Assembly: GCA_964575975.1 (NCBI GenBank)
Contig: CAZNTU010000001.1
Span: 1 to 64,000, forward strand
Reading direction: 5' to 3'
DNA length: 64,000 nucleotides
Source: G963674505 sp964575975
GTDB lineage: Bacteria; Desulfobacterota; Desulfobacteria; Desulfobacterales; SKZT01
Shown piece by piece: positions 27,791-36,999 of this stretch (its first letter is position 1; every line of letters starts with the position of its first letter). The notes below the pieces were generated by a model that did not search any database, was not told the origin of the DNA, and saw only the letters and a program-made list of their open reading frames with translations. The position numbers and the translations under genes were made by a program.

Positions 27791-30700
27791 GGCCGTTTTT
27801 TCCCTTTCCTCCGTATCTTTTCGAGTCCAACCCGTTCATGTTGCACGTGATTTCAGAGCACCTTGTTTCTATGGGGTTGTAGCCGAACAACGCTTGAACC
27901 TCCCGTGTCAGTTTGACGCCGGCTTTTACCTTCAACGACTCCGGGAGGGCGATGACGGTGTCGAACTTGCCTGGCTCCAGAATATGCAGCAGGGCCTTGC
28001 ACGAGCCGGAGTTCCTCTTCAGTATGTCGCGAAGCTCTTCCAGCTTTCCTTTTTCGACAAGCCCCACGTCCAAATTGACATGCACGTTGGCGGTCCAGGT
28101 TTCCTCCGCCTTGTCCATTTTGATGATGGAATCGGCGATGATTTTGACCGCGTTTTCGTCCTTTTGCACTCGCCCCTGGACCAGGACCGGATTGTCCTCC
28201 ACAAGCAAATCCCCGCTTTCCAAGTACACGGAGGAGAAAACCACGGTCTCCACCGCCCCGTGCATGTCTTCGATGGAAACGAACGCCATGGGGTCGCCTT
28301 TCTTGGTCCTGATCACCTTTACGCCTTTTACAAGGCCCCCGATTCGCACGCCGCTATTATCGACGATTTCCTTGATGGCAAGCGTGTCGGCGTTGGTGAA
28401 TTTTTCCAGGATTTCCTCGTACCCCTCCAAGGGATGGCCGCTGATATAAAAACCCAGGGAGTCTTTCTCTTCGGCCAGGAGTTGGCTGCGGTCCCACTCG
28501 GCTAGATTGGGCATGGACGGCGCGTTGATCATGGAAACATCCTTGCCGCCTATGTCGAAGAGCCCCAGTTGCGGGTCGGACCGTTCCCTTTGGACCCTCT
28601 GGCCGAAATCCACTGCCTCCTCCAGAACCGCCATCATTTGGGATCTGCGCGCTCCGGTGGAGTCGAAGGCGCCGCACCGGATCAACGCCTCTATGACCCG
28701 CTTGTTCACTCTTCTCAAATCCACGCGCTGGCAAAAATCGAAGAGGGACTCGAACTTCTTCTCCCGGCGCGCCTCCAAAATGGCATCGATGGCACCCTCT
28801 CCCACGTTTTTCACCGCAAGCAGACCGAAACGAATCTTCTGGTCCACGACGGCGAATTCCTTCAGGCTTTCGTTCACGTCGGGCGGGAGCACCTTGATGT
28901 CGTGGCTTTTGCATTCGGCGATGAACTTGACCACGCCGTCGATGGAGTTCATTTCGCTGGTAAGCAGGGCGGCCATGAATTCCACGGGGTAATGGGCTTT
29001 CAAGTATCCCGTCTGGTAGGCGATGAGAGCGTACGCGGCGCTGTGGGACTTGTTGAACCCGTACCTGCCGAAGGTTTCCATGAGGTCGTAAATGCTCTTG
29101 GCCTTGTCCTCGGGAATTTGTTTTTCCCTGGAACCTTTCATGAACAGTTCGCGATGCTCCGCCATGGCGCTCTGGATTTTCTTTCCCATGGCCTTTCGAA
29201 GTCCGTCGGCCTCGGCCATGGTGTAGTTGGCCAATTCGCCGGCGATCTTCATGACCTGCTCCTGGTAGGCGATGACGCCGTAGGTTTCCTTCAGGATAGG
29301 CTCCAGCTGAGGGACCATGTACTCGACTTTTTGCCGGCCGTGCTTTCTCTCCACGAACTGGTCAACCATGCCGCTGTCGAGCGGTCCGGGGCGATAAAGG
29401 GCGACCAGTGCGATGACGTCCGGAAAGCACGCGGGCTTCAACCGCACGAGGAGGTCTTTCATGCCGGAACTTTCCAGTTGGAAGACGCCTGTGGTGTCGC
29501 CCCTCGACAAAAGCTCGTAGGTGGCGGCGTCGTCCATGTCCAAATCCGCCAAGTCCGGCGGCGTGTTTCCCTGGCTTTCGATCAGCTTCAACGCGTCGGC
29601 TATCACGGTCAGGTTGCGGAGTCCCAGAAAGTCGAACTTTACCAGGCCGATTTTCTCCACGATCTTCATGTCGAACTGGGTGACGACCTCTCCCTTTTTT
29701 CCTTGGAAAAGAGGGAGGTATTCCACAAGAGGCTTGTCTCCGATCACGACGCCGGCCGCATGGGTGGAGGCGTGCCTCGGAAGACCTTCCAGCACCTTGC
29801 AGATTTGAATGAGTTCGTCGATGTCCGGGCGTTCCTCCATCATTTTTTGCAGTTTCGGCTCCTGCTCCAACGCGTCCTTCAATTTGATCCCGATCACGTC
29901 GGGGACCATTTTCGCGATGGCGTCCACCTCTTTCAAGGGGATGCCCATGGCCCTGCCCACGTCGCGAATGACCGCCCGGGTCTTCAGTTTTCCGAAAGTG
30001 ATGATCTGCGCGACGTAGTCGCCGCCGCCGTATTTGTTCACGACGTACTTGAACACTTCCTCCCTTCCGTTGATGCAGAAGTCCACGTCGATATCCGGCA
30101 TGCTGATTCGGGACGGGTTCAGAAAGCGTTCGAAGATGAGATCGAATTCCAAAGGATCCAGGTCGGTTATCCCGAGGCAATAGGCCACGAGACTTCCCGC
30201 AGCGGAACCGCGTCCGGGTCCTACCGGTACGCCGTTTTGCTTGCCGTAGCGGATGAAGTCCGCCACGATCAAGAAATACCCGGGGAAGCCCATGTCCTTG
30301 ATGACGCCTATTTCGTAGTCGAGGCGCTTTTTGTATTCTTCCTCGTTCACGTCCGGGCGTTTTCTCCGGATCTTTTGCATCACCCGTTCGAAACCTTCCC
30401 GCGCCTCTCTTTCGAAGAGCATTTCGGGCGTCTCTCCGGGGGGAGTGTCGAATTTCGGGAAATGGTAGGTCTTGAAATCGAACTCCACATGGCAACGGTT
30501 CGCGATCTCTACCGTGTTTTCGACGGCCCCGGGATAGTCCTTGAAATAGGAGCACATCTCCTCCCGCGACTTGAAATAAAGCTGGTCGGTGCGAAATTTC
30601 AGGCGCTTGTCGTCGTTGACGGTCTTGCCGGTCTGGATGCACAGGAGAACGTCGTGGGCGCGGACGTCCTCCCTGTCCAAATAGTGGCAGTCGTTGCTGG

Positions 30701-31313
30701 CCACCAAGGGAATGGAAAGCCTTCGGCTCATGTCCTTCAAGCCCTCGTTCACGACTTCCTGGATATCGATGCCGTTGTTTTGAACTTCCAGAAAGAAATT
30801 TCCTTCGCCAAAGAGCTTTTGGTAATAAAGGGCGGCCTCGTCGGCCTTATCGACGCGACCGTTCTTCAGATGAGTCGCCACCTCGCCGTGAAGGCAGGCG
30901 GAAAGGGCGACCAAGCCGTCCTTGTGCGCCTTCAAGGCTTCCTTGTCAATACGGGGCTTGTAGTAGAAGCCATGCAACTGGGCGAGGGTGGCCAGCTTGC
31001 AAAGGTTTCTGTACCCCTCCTGGTCGCGCGCCAAAAGGACGATGTGAGACATGCCGGCTTTGTCAATGGGAGTCTTGTCCTTGAGGCGCCGGGGTGCCAC
31101 ATAGCATTCGCATCCTATGATCGGCTTGATTTCGGCCGCTTTCGCCTCTTTGTAGAATTCGACCGCGCCGAACATGGTACCGTGGTCGGTGACGGCCACG
31201 GAATGCATGCCGAACTGCTTGCATCTTTCCATGAGACGGTCGAGCCGTATTGCTCCGTCGAGCAAGCTATACTGCGTATGCACGTGAAGATGCACGAAAT
31301 CCGAATTGGTCAT
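27780..31313 (-). CDS. dnaE: DNA polymerase III alpha subunit
   Basis: The replicative polymerase subunit. The 1177-residue product has an N-terminal PHP domain (FVHLHVHTQYSLLDGAIRL), the catalytic palm with GPGRGSAAGSLVAYCLGIT and PDIDVDF (metal-binding Asp residues), the fingers region, helix-hairpin-helix segments near residue 850-900, a C-terminal OB domain, and a tail similar to the tau-binding region. Length and order match the DnaE1 type. It lies 42 bases downstream of guaB. Its 3' end overlaps manC by 11 bases, an unusual pairing of a replication and a sugar-nucleotide gene that may just reflect compact packing. Confidence 0.97.
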   Translation of the reverse strand: MTNSDFVHLHVHTQYSLLDGAIRLDRLMERCKQFGMHSVAVTDHGTMFGAVEFYKEAKAAEIKPIIGCECYVAPRRLKDKTPIDKAGMSHIVLLARDQEGYRNLCKLATLAQLHGFYYKPRIDKEALKAHKDGLVALSACLHGEVATHLKNGRVDKADEAALYYQKLFGEGNFFLEVQNNGIDIQEVVNEGLKDMSRRLSIPLVASNDCHYLDREDVRAHDVLLCIQTGKTVNDDKRLKFRTDQLYFKSREEMCSYFKDYPGAVENTVEIANRCHVEFDFKTYHFPKFDTPPGETPEMLFEREAREGFERVMQKIRRKRPDVNEEEYKKRLDYEIGVIKDMGFPGYFLIVADFIRYGKQNGVPVGPGRGSAAGSLVAYCLGITDLDPLEFDLIFERFLNPSRISMPDIDVDFCINGREEVFKYVVNKYGGGDYVAQIITFGKLKTRAVIRDVGRAMGIPLKEVDAIAKMVPDVIGIKLKDALEQEPKLQKMMEERPDIDELIQICKVLEGLPRHASTHAAGVVIGDKPLVEYLPLFQGKKGEVVTQFDMKIVEKIGLVKFDFLGLRNLTVIADALKLIESQGNTPPDLADLDMDDAATYELLSRGDTTGVFQLESSGMKDLLVRLKPACFPDVIALVALYRPGPLDSGMVDQFVERKHGRQKVEYMVPQLEPILKETYGVIAYQEQVMKIAGELANYTMAEADGLRKAMGKKIQSAMAEHRELFMKGSREKQIPEDKAKSIYDLMETFGRYGFNKSHSAAYALIAYQTGYLKAHYPVEFMAALLTSEMNSIDGVVKFIAECKSHDIKVLPPDVNESLKEFAVVDQKIRFGLLAVKNVGEGAIDAILEARREKKFESLFDFCQRVDLRRVNKRVIEALIRCGAFDSTGARRSQMMAVLEEAVDFGQRVQRERSDPQLGLFDIGGKDVSMINAPSMPNLAEWDRSQLLAEEKDSLGFYISGHPLEGYEEILEKFTNADTLAIKEIVDNSGVRIGGLVKGVKVIRTKKGDPMAFVSIEDMHGAVETVVFSSVYLESGDLLVEDNPVLVQGRVQKDENAVKIIADSIIKMDKAEETWTANVHVNLDVGLVEKGKLEELRDILKRNSGSCKALLHILEPGKFDTVIALPESLKVKAGVKLTREVQALFGYNPIETRCSEITCNMNGLDSKRYGGKGKNGHDK

Positions 31314-31355
31314 GGCTTTTCCCCGTTATGGAAGGTTTCGCGGATATAGTCGATC

Positions 31356-32822
31356 TTAATCCAATCGATAGTTGGGCGCTTCCTTGGTGATGATAACGTC
31401 GTGAACATGGCTTTCCCTCAGACCGGCCGCCGTGATTCTCATAAAACGGGCCTTTTCTCGCAGTTCGTCGAGATTTCTCGCGCCCACGTATCCCATGCCC
31501 GCCTTCAATCCGCCGATCAGTTGGTAGACGCTTCCCGCCAAAGTGCCCCGGTACGGTACTCTTCCCACAATTCCCTCCGGAACCAGCTTGTCGGGGTCTT
31601 CGCCTGGATCGCCCTGGTAGTACCGGTCCTTGCTTCCTTGCTTCATGGCCTCCAGGGAACCCATGCCGCGATAGACCTTGTAGCTACGCCCCTGGAAAAA
31701 GATGGTTTCGCCGGGGCTTTCCTCCGTTCCCGCGAAAAGCCCTCCGATCATGATCGAATGGGCGCCCGCTCCTATGGCTTTGGTCAAATCCCCGGAGAAC
31801 TTGATTCCGCCGTCCGCGATCAGGGGCACGCCGGACTTGGCGGTCACGGATCGGCAATTCATGATGGCGGTCACCTGGGGAACTCCAACTCCCGCGACGA
31901 TTCGGGTGGTGCAAATGGAGCCGGGGCCGATTCCGATTTTCACCGCGTCCACGCCCGCCTTGATCAAATCCTCGGCGCCCTTGGCGGTGGCCACGTTGCC
32001 CGCGATTAGTTCGACGTCGGAAAAAGCGCGCTTGATTTTCTTGACCGCGTCCAGAACGTTTTTGGTATGCCCATGGGAGGTGTCGATCAGGATGACGTCC
32101 GCTCCCGCGCGAAGGAGAGCCTTGGTGCGATCCATCATGTCCTCGCCGACCCCGATGGCCGCTCCGACGCGAAGCCGCCCCATGGCGTCCTTGCAGGAGT
32201 CGGGGTATTTTCTGACTTTTTCGATATCTTTTATGGTAATCATCCCGGTAAGGTGCCCGTCGGCATCGACGACCAGGAGCTTTTCGATCCGGTGCTCGTG
32301 AAGCATCTTCTTGGATTCCTCCAAGGTGATTCCCTCCCGGACGGTGACTAGGTTCTTGCTGGTCATCACCTCGGACACTTTTCGTTCCATGTTGGTTTCG
32401 AAGCGAAGGTCGCGGTTGGTGACGATCCCAACAAGTTGGTCGCCCTTGGTCACGGGGAGTCCCGAAATCCGGTACTTTTCCATCAGCTTGAGGACCTCCT
32501 GGACCGACTGCTCTGGATGGATCGTGACTGGATCGATGATCATCCCGCTTTCCGACTTCTTCACCTGGTCAACTTCCATGGCCTGGTTCTCGATGCTCAT
32601 GTTCCGGTGAACAAATCCCAAGCCGCCGACCCTCGCCATGGCGATGGCCGTACGGGCCTCGGTCACCGTGTCCATCGCGGCGCTGACCAAGGGAATGTTC
32701 AAGGTTATGTTTCTTGTCAAGCGGGTCTTTACATTTACATCTTTGGGAAGGACGTCCGAATAGTTCGGCAGAAGCATGACATCGTCGAAAGAATACCCTT
32801 CTTCAGGGGGCATCTGAATCAT
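31356..32822 (-). CDS. guaB: IMP dehydrogenase
   Basis: Oxidises IMP to XMP with NAD+, the committed step of GTP synthesis. The 488-residue product has the TIM barrel start GYSFDDVMLLPNYSD, two CBS domains (about 90-205), DTSHGHTKNVLDAV, the catalytic cysteine loop GPGSICTTRIVAGVGVPQ, and the mobile flap with YRGMGSLEAM. An ATG at 32837 exists, but GGAGG (32831-32835) lies within its first codons and eight bases before the ATG at 32822, which is therefore the start (MIQMPPEEGYSF). Confidence 0.97.
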   Translation of the reverse strand: MIQMPPEEGYSFDDVMLLPNYSDVLPKDVNVKTRLTRNITLNIPLVSAAMDTVTEARTAIAMARVGGLGFVHRNMSIENQAMEVDQVKKSESGMIIDPVTIHPEQSVQEVLKLMEKYRISGLPVTKGDQLVGIVTNRDLRFETNMERKVSEVMTSKNLVTVREGITLEESKKMLHEHRIEKLLVVDADGHLTGMITIKDIEKVRKYPDSCKDAMGRLRVGAAIGVGEDMMDRTKALLRAGADVILIDTSHGHTKNVLDAVKKIKRAFSDVELIAGNVATAKGAEDLIKAGVDAVKIGIGPGSICTTRIVAGVGVPQVTAIMNCRSVTAKSGVPLIADGGIKFSGDLTKAIGAGAHSIMIGGLFAGTEESPGETIFFQGRSYKVYRGMGSLEAMKQGSKDRYYQGDPGEDPDKLVPEGIVGRVPYRGTLAGSVYQLIGGLKAGMGYVGARNLDELREKARFMRITAAGLRESHVHDVIITKEAPNYRLD

Positions 32823-32991
32823 AACAATTTCCTCCATGCATATTAATTTGCAAAACGGTTCTTCGAAGAAAAACGCATTTTACAGCAGTACCGGCAATGA
32901 GGGCAAGAACGTTTTGGCGCACTGTCCGGCTCATGTTTCGGCAACGGGGACAACGAAACGACCGGCCTTCATCATGCCGAGCTTTGACGGC

Positions 32992-33018
32992 TTGACATTG
33001 AGGGCCGGCGACTATAAA
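32992..33018 (+). promoter_or_regulatory. Possible tsaC promoter
   Basis: TTGACA (32992-32997) and TATAAA (33013-33018) are separated by 15 bases, shorter than ideal. They lie in the 297-base guaB/tsaC divergent gap, which otherwise shows no gene. A TAAAAT box on the minus strand near 32880 could serve guaB. Confidence 0.4.
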
Positions 33019-33119
33019 CTTCCACACTTTCGGCTATTAAAAAACCGGGCAACGACGAGATGTTAATTGTAATCCGGAGAACATGCAACCTTCGCAGCGA
33101 ATGTAAAGAGCGATAAAAC

Positions 33120-33728
33120 ATGCTTTTCGAAATAAACCCCATAAATCCGCAACCCAGGCTGATTAAACAAGTCGCGGAAATTCTGGAAAAAGGCGGTCTC
33201 ATCTCGTATCCGACGGACACCTATTACGGCATCGGGTGCGACATCACGAACAAGAAAGCCATCGAAAGAATCTACCAGCTCAAACAACGGCACAAAAGCA
33301 AGCCGTTCAGCTTCATCTGCGCGGATTTGAAGGACATCGCACTCTACGCCAAGGTATCCAACTACGCCTATAAAACCATGAGGCGGCTTTTGCCCGGGCC
33401 GTATACCTTTATTTTGGAAGGCACGAAACTGGTGCCGAAAATGATGCTGACAAAAAGAAAAACGGCCGGCATTCGGGTACCGAACAACCAGATATGCATC
33501 GATCTGGTACACCGGCTGGGAAACCCCATCTTGTCCACCAGCGCCACGACCCCCGACGGGGAAGTTTTCCAGGACGCATCCCTGATCCACGATTTTTTCG
33601 GTTCCCGGCTGGATGCTGTCATCGACGGAGGGCCCGTCCCCGGAGAACCGTCCAGCGTGATTTCTCTCATAGACGACGAGCCCGAAGTTATACGAGAGGG
33701 CGTCGGAGAAGTGGATATTTTCGAATAG
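33120..33728 (+). CDS. tsaC: L-threonylcarbamoyladenylate synthase
   Basis: The YrdC/Sua5 enzyme that makes threonylcarbamoyl-AMP for tRNA t6A37. The 202-residue product is the short TsaC form without the Sua5 domain. Visible motifs: GGLISYPTDTYYGIGCD, the KxR-type nucleotide site in RHKSKPFSF, LLPGPYTFILEGT, TAGIRVPNNQ and PILSTSATTPDG. It stands alone with its own promoter region and a strong terminator. Confidence 0.95.
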   Translation: MLFEINPINPQPRLIKQVAEILEKGGLISYPTDTYYGIGCDITNKKAIERIYQLKQRHKSKPFSFICADLKDIALYAKVSNYAYKTMRRLLPGPYTFILEGTKLVPKMMLTKRKTAGIRVPNNQICIDLVHRLGNPILSTSATTPDGEVFQDASLIHDFFGSRLDAVIDGGPVPGEPSSVISLIDDEPEVIREGVGEVDIFE

Positions 33729-33732
33729 AAAC

Positions 33733-33762
33733 AAAAAAGCCGCTTCCGAGGAAGCGGCTTTT
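33733..33762. terminator. Bidirectional terminator between tsaC and rpsA
   Basis: A perfect stem AAAGCCGCTTCC with GGAAGCGGCTTT around GAG, with an A-run on the left and a T-run on the right. It can stop both convergent transcripts. Confidence 0.92.
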
Positions 33763-33787
33763 CATCTGTTCGGTCAGGTCCCGGCAA

Positions 33788-35644
33788 TTACGATTTTTCG
33801 TTCAGCTTCTCCTGCAAGTTTTCTCTGAGCAACTCGCCGAAAGAGGAGGTGGCCGGCCCCATGTTGTTGACATATTCCGAGAGCAACCCCTGCTCGTCGT
33901 CGATTTCCAACCGTTTGATGGAAAGCCCGATGCGCCTCTCGTCGCTGTTGATGTTCATCACCTTGGCGGTGATGACGTCGCCGATCTCGAACTTGCCTAC
34001 AGGTGTCTTGATCTTCTCCTTGCTGATCTCGGAAACATGGACAAGGCCCTCGATTCCTTCCTCCAGCTCCACGAAGACGCCGAAGTCGGTAATATTGGTG
34101 ACCGTGCCGGTTATTTCCTTGCCAACTTCGTAGCGCTCGCCCACCGTTTCCCACGGGTCGGAATGCAACTGCTTGATTCCCAGCGAAAAGCGCTCGTTCT
34201 CCTTGTCGATGTCCAATACGATGGCGCGTACGATGTCGCCTTTCTTGAACAATTCGGAGGGATGTTTGATCCTCTTGGTCCAGGAAACGTCCGAAATATG
34301 CACAAGACCGTCGATGCCCTCGTCGATGCCGATAAAGAGCCCGAAGTCCGTGATGTTTTTGATCTTGCCTTCGATCGTGGTTCCGACTGGATATTTCTCG
34401 CTGATTACATCCCACGGATTGGGCACCACCTGCTTCATGCCCAAGGAGATCCTGCGGCTTTCGGGCTTGATGTCCAACACCACCGCATCGACCTCTTCGT
34501 TGACCGAAACCACCTTGGAAGGATGGCGAATTTTGCGGGTCCAGGACATTTCGGAAACATGAATGAGACCTTCGATGCCCTCCTCCAACTCCACAAATGC
34601 GCCGTAATCCGTCAAACTGACCACTTTGCCGCTGATTTTCGAACCTACGGGGTATTTCTGCGCAGCCGTCGCCCAAGGATCCTCGGTCAGCTGCTTCATG
34701 CCCAAAGACACTCTCTCCCGCTCCAGGTCCAGATTCAAAATCTTGACTTTGATCCTGTCGCCTACGGAGAACAGCTCGGAAGGATGCTTGACACGTCCCC
34801 AGGAAATGTCGGTGATGTGAAGGAGTCCGTCCACTCCGCCCAGATCGACGAACACGCCGTATTCGGTGATGTTCTTGACCACGCCTTCCACGACCTTGTC
34901 CTCGTGGATCGACGACAGCGTATTGGTACGTTTCTTCTCCCTCTCCTCCTCGAGTATCACCCTTCTGGACAGCACGATGTTGCTGCGTTTCCGGTTGTAC
35001 TTGAGGATTTTGAACTTGAACGTCTGGCCGACCATCTCGTCGAGATTTCTGATGGGTCTCAGATCGGCCTGCGATCCGGGCAGGAACGCCTGAACGCCGA
35101 TATCGACCGAGAAACCGCCTTTGACCCGGCTTTCGATCACGCCCTCCACGATACCGTTTTCGTCGTAGGCCTTCTTGATCTCCTCCCAGACTTTCACCTT
35201 GGCGGCTTTCTCCTTGGACAGGACCACGACTTCGTCGTCCTCGTCCCACCACTCCACCATTACCTCGACCGTGTCGCCCGGCTTGGCGGTGATGCTCCCG
35301 TCCTCTTCCATGAATTCCCGAATACGAATCTGGCCTTCGGATTTGTATCCGATGTCAACCAGAACGTAATCCTTGTCCACAGAAATGATCCTTCCGGTGA
35401 CGACTTCGCCCTCCTGGAACCTCTTGAAGCTTTCCTCGTACATGTCCATGAGAGCTTCCATGTTCTCGCCGGATTCCAGAAGCCCGTCCTCGAGATCCTG
35501 CATCGTGCCACCGTCTGAGACGTCCGCGTCGGTGGCAGCGCCGGAAGTCCGCAGAGCCGCGTCGTCGCTGGACGCGTTTTCTATAACTTCCGCTTCCTGC
35601 TGGCTGTTTACTTGATTTGTTGTTTCTTTTGCCTGTTCTGTCAT
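33788..35644 (-). CDS. rpsA: 30S ribosomal protein S1
   Basis: Binds mRNA leaders and delivers them to the 30S subunit. The 618-residue product has six S1 repeats; the clearest units read GVFVDLGGVDGLLHITDISW, GAFVELEEGIEGLIHVSEMSW, GLFIGIDEGIDGLVHISDVSW and GVFVELEEGIEGLVHVSEIS. The N-terminal 60 residues are acidic and low-complexity (TEQAKETTNQVNSQQEAEV), longer than in E. coli S1 (557 residues). It is downstream of cmk, the classic cmk-rpsA order, but has its own promoter and a leader hairpin. Confidence 0.97.
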   Translation of the reverse strand: MTEQAKETTNQVNSQQEAEVIENASSDDAALRTSGAATDADVSDGGTMQDLEDGLLESGENMEALMDMYEESFKRFQEGEVVTGRIISVDKDYVLVDIGYKSEGQIRIREFMEEDGSITAKPGDTVEVMVEWWDEDDEVVVLSKEKAAKVKVWEEIKKAYDENGIVEGVIESRVKGGFSVDIGVQAFLPGSQADLRPIRNLDEMVGQTFKFKILKYNRKRSNIVLSRRVILEEEREKKRTNTLSSIHEDKVVEGVVKNITEYGVFVDLGGVDGLLHITDISWGRVKHPSELFSVGDRIKVKILNLDLERERVSLGMKQLTEDPWATAAQKYPVGSKISGKVVSLTDYGAFVELEEGIEGLIHVSEMSWTRKIRHPSKVVSVNEEVDAVVLDIKPESRRISLGMKQVVPNPWDVISEKYPVGTTIEGKIKNITDFGLFIGIDEGIDGLVHISDVSWTKRIKHPSELFKKGDIVRAIVLDIDKENERFSLGIKQLHSDPWETVGERYEVGKEITGTVTNITDFGVFVELEEGIEGLVHVSEISKEKIKTPVGKFEIGDVITAKVMNINSDERRIGLSIKRLEIDDEQGLLSEYVNNMGPATSSFGELLRENLQEKLNEKS

Positions 35645-35674
35645 TTAAAAAAATACCCCCTTGGCCGATTTAAT

Positions 35675-35694
35675 ATTCATCTATTCAGATGAAT
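35675..35694 (-). promoter_or_regulatory. Hairpin in the rpsA leader
   Basis: A perfect eight-base stem, ATTCATCT (35675-35682) with AGATGAAT (35687-35694), lies between the rpsA promoter and ribosome site. S1 represses its own mRNA in E. coli, so an autoregulatory role is a reasonable inference. Confidence 0.5.
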
Positions 35695-35704
35695 TAACCA
35701 CGTA

Positions 35705-35732
35705 AGTATAACAGTTGGTTGATAAAAAGCAA
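35705..35732 (-). promoter_or_regulatory. Sigma70 promoter of rpsA
   Basis: On the minus strand TTGCTT (35727-35732) lies 16 bases from TATACT (35705-35710), in the 91-base gap after cmk. Confidence 0.6.
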
Positions 35733-35735
35733 CGT

Positions 35736-36449
35736 TTATTTTCCAAACCTGCCAAAAATATGCTTCAACATGATATTCACCACCTGGTCGGCGGGAAATT
35801 TCGTGGAATCGATTTTCATGGAGTCCGGAGCCGCTTTCAAAGGCGCGACGCTTCTATGCGTGTCGCTTTCGTCACGTTGTATTATTTGTTCCCGCACCTG
35901 TCCAAGAGTCTGCGATTTTTTTTCGCCCGACTCCGCGTATCGTCTGAAGGCCCTCGCCTCGACGGACGCGTCCAGGAAAAACTTGACGTCGGCATTGGGA
36001 AACACCACGGTTCCCATGTCCCGCCCTTCCGCGACCACGCCCTTTTTCGCGCCGATATTTCGCTGCAAATCGAGAAGCGCGTTTCTGACCAACGGTTTGG
36101 CGGATATTTTCGAGGCCATCATCGTCACCTCGGGGGTACGGATTTTTTCGGTGACATCGACGCCACTGCTGATTAGTCGAAGGCCGGCCCCGCGAGCCTC
36201 GCCGTTTTCGCCCTGTCCGTCTTCCCCCCGTACAAAGGCGATATCGAGGTCGCGGCACAAATCCGCCAGGAATTCTTCGGATTCGACAGAATCTTGTGTG
36301 GCCCCGTTTCGAATCGCCTTCAAGGCGACGGCCCGGTACAAGGCTCCCGTGTCCAGGTAGCGGTACCCCAGCTTTTCGGCCAGCATCCTGCTTACCGTGG
36401 TCTTGCCGGCCCCGGCGGGACCGTCTATGGCAATCAAAAGCGGCTTCAT
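35736..36449 (-). CDS. cmk: Cytidylate kinase
   Basis: Phosphorylates CMP and dCMP. The 237-residue product has the P-loop IAIDGPAGAGKTTVSRMLAEK, given here as IDGPAGAGKTTVS, YRYLDTGALYRAVALKAI, VVAEGRDMGTVVFPNADVKF and RRYAESGEKKS, all Cmk hallmarks. The start is one base after the oxidoreductase gamma gene, so it is translated from that operon. The cmk-rpsA order is widely conserved. Confidence 0.95.
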   Translation of the reverse strand: MKPLLIAIDGPAGAGKTTVSRMLAEKLGYRYLDTGALYRAVALKAIRNGATQDSVESEEFLADLCRDLDIAFVRGEDGQGENGEARGAGLRLISSGVDVTEKIRTPEVTMMASKISAKPLVRNALLDLQRNIGAKKGVVAEGRDMGTVVFPNADVKFFLDASVEARAFRRYAESGEKKSQTLGQVREQIIQRDESDTHRSVAPLKAAPDSMKIDSTKFPADQVVNIMLKHIFGRFGK

Positions 36450-36450
36450 C

Positions 36451-36999
36451 TTATCGGGCGGGTATCTCTTCGGCGGATTTTTTGCCGGCCTCCAGGGCCT
36501 CGAGGTTCAGGGACAGGAAGTTTTCCTTTTTGGCGAACTCCTCACTTACGCAATGGCGAAGGGTTTCGAAGCCCACGATCTTGCTTCGGGCGACGAAGGC
36601 GCCCAGCGCCACGATATTGGCCGACCGGACGTTTCCCAAGTCTTTGGCGATGGCGGTGACGGGGACCTTGATCGCATCGACGTCGCTCCGGCCCGCGTCT
36701 ACGGGGATCAGGGAGGAGTTGATCAAAACGACGCCGGAGGGTTTCACGACCGGCGCGAACTTTTCCAGCGAAGGCCGGTTCATGGCCACCAAATGGGCGG
36801 GATTGCGGACCACCGGCGAACCGATCGGCCTGTCTCCCAGAATCACCAGGCAGTACGCGGTCCCCCCTCTCATTTCGGGTCCGTAGGAAGGAATCCAGAT
36901 TACCTCGTTTCCCTCCTCCATCGCCGCGTGGGCAAGCAACTTGCCGCTCAACAATATCCCCTGTCCTCCGAAACCCGCGAACATCACTTCACTTTGCAT
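36451..36999 (-). CDS. 2-oxoacid:ferredoxin oxidoreductase, gamma subunit
   Basis: The 182-residue gamma subunit of a four-subunit 2-oxoacid:ferredoxin oxidoreductase (KOR/VOR type). Hallmarks are FAGFGGQGILLSGKLLAHAA, PSYGPEMRGGTAYC and LINSSLI near residue 95. Its start overlaps the beta gene by 11 bases. Substrate (2-oxoglutarate versus branched-chain oxoacids) cannot be settled from this subunit. In strict anaerobes such enzymes supply 2-oxoglutarate or acyl-CoA and exchange electrons with ferredoxin. Confidence 0.93.
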   Translation of the reverse strand: MQSEVMFAGFGGQGILLSGKLLAHAAMEEGNEVIWIPSYGPEMRGGTAYCLVILGDRPIGSPVVRNPAHLVAMNRPSLEKFAPVVKPSGVVLINSSLIPVDAGRSDVDAIKVPVTAIAKDLGNVRSANIVALGAFVARSKIVGFETLRHCVSEEFAKKENFLSLNLEALEAGKKSAEEIPAR

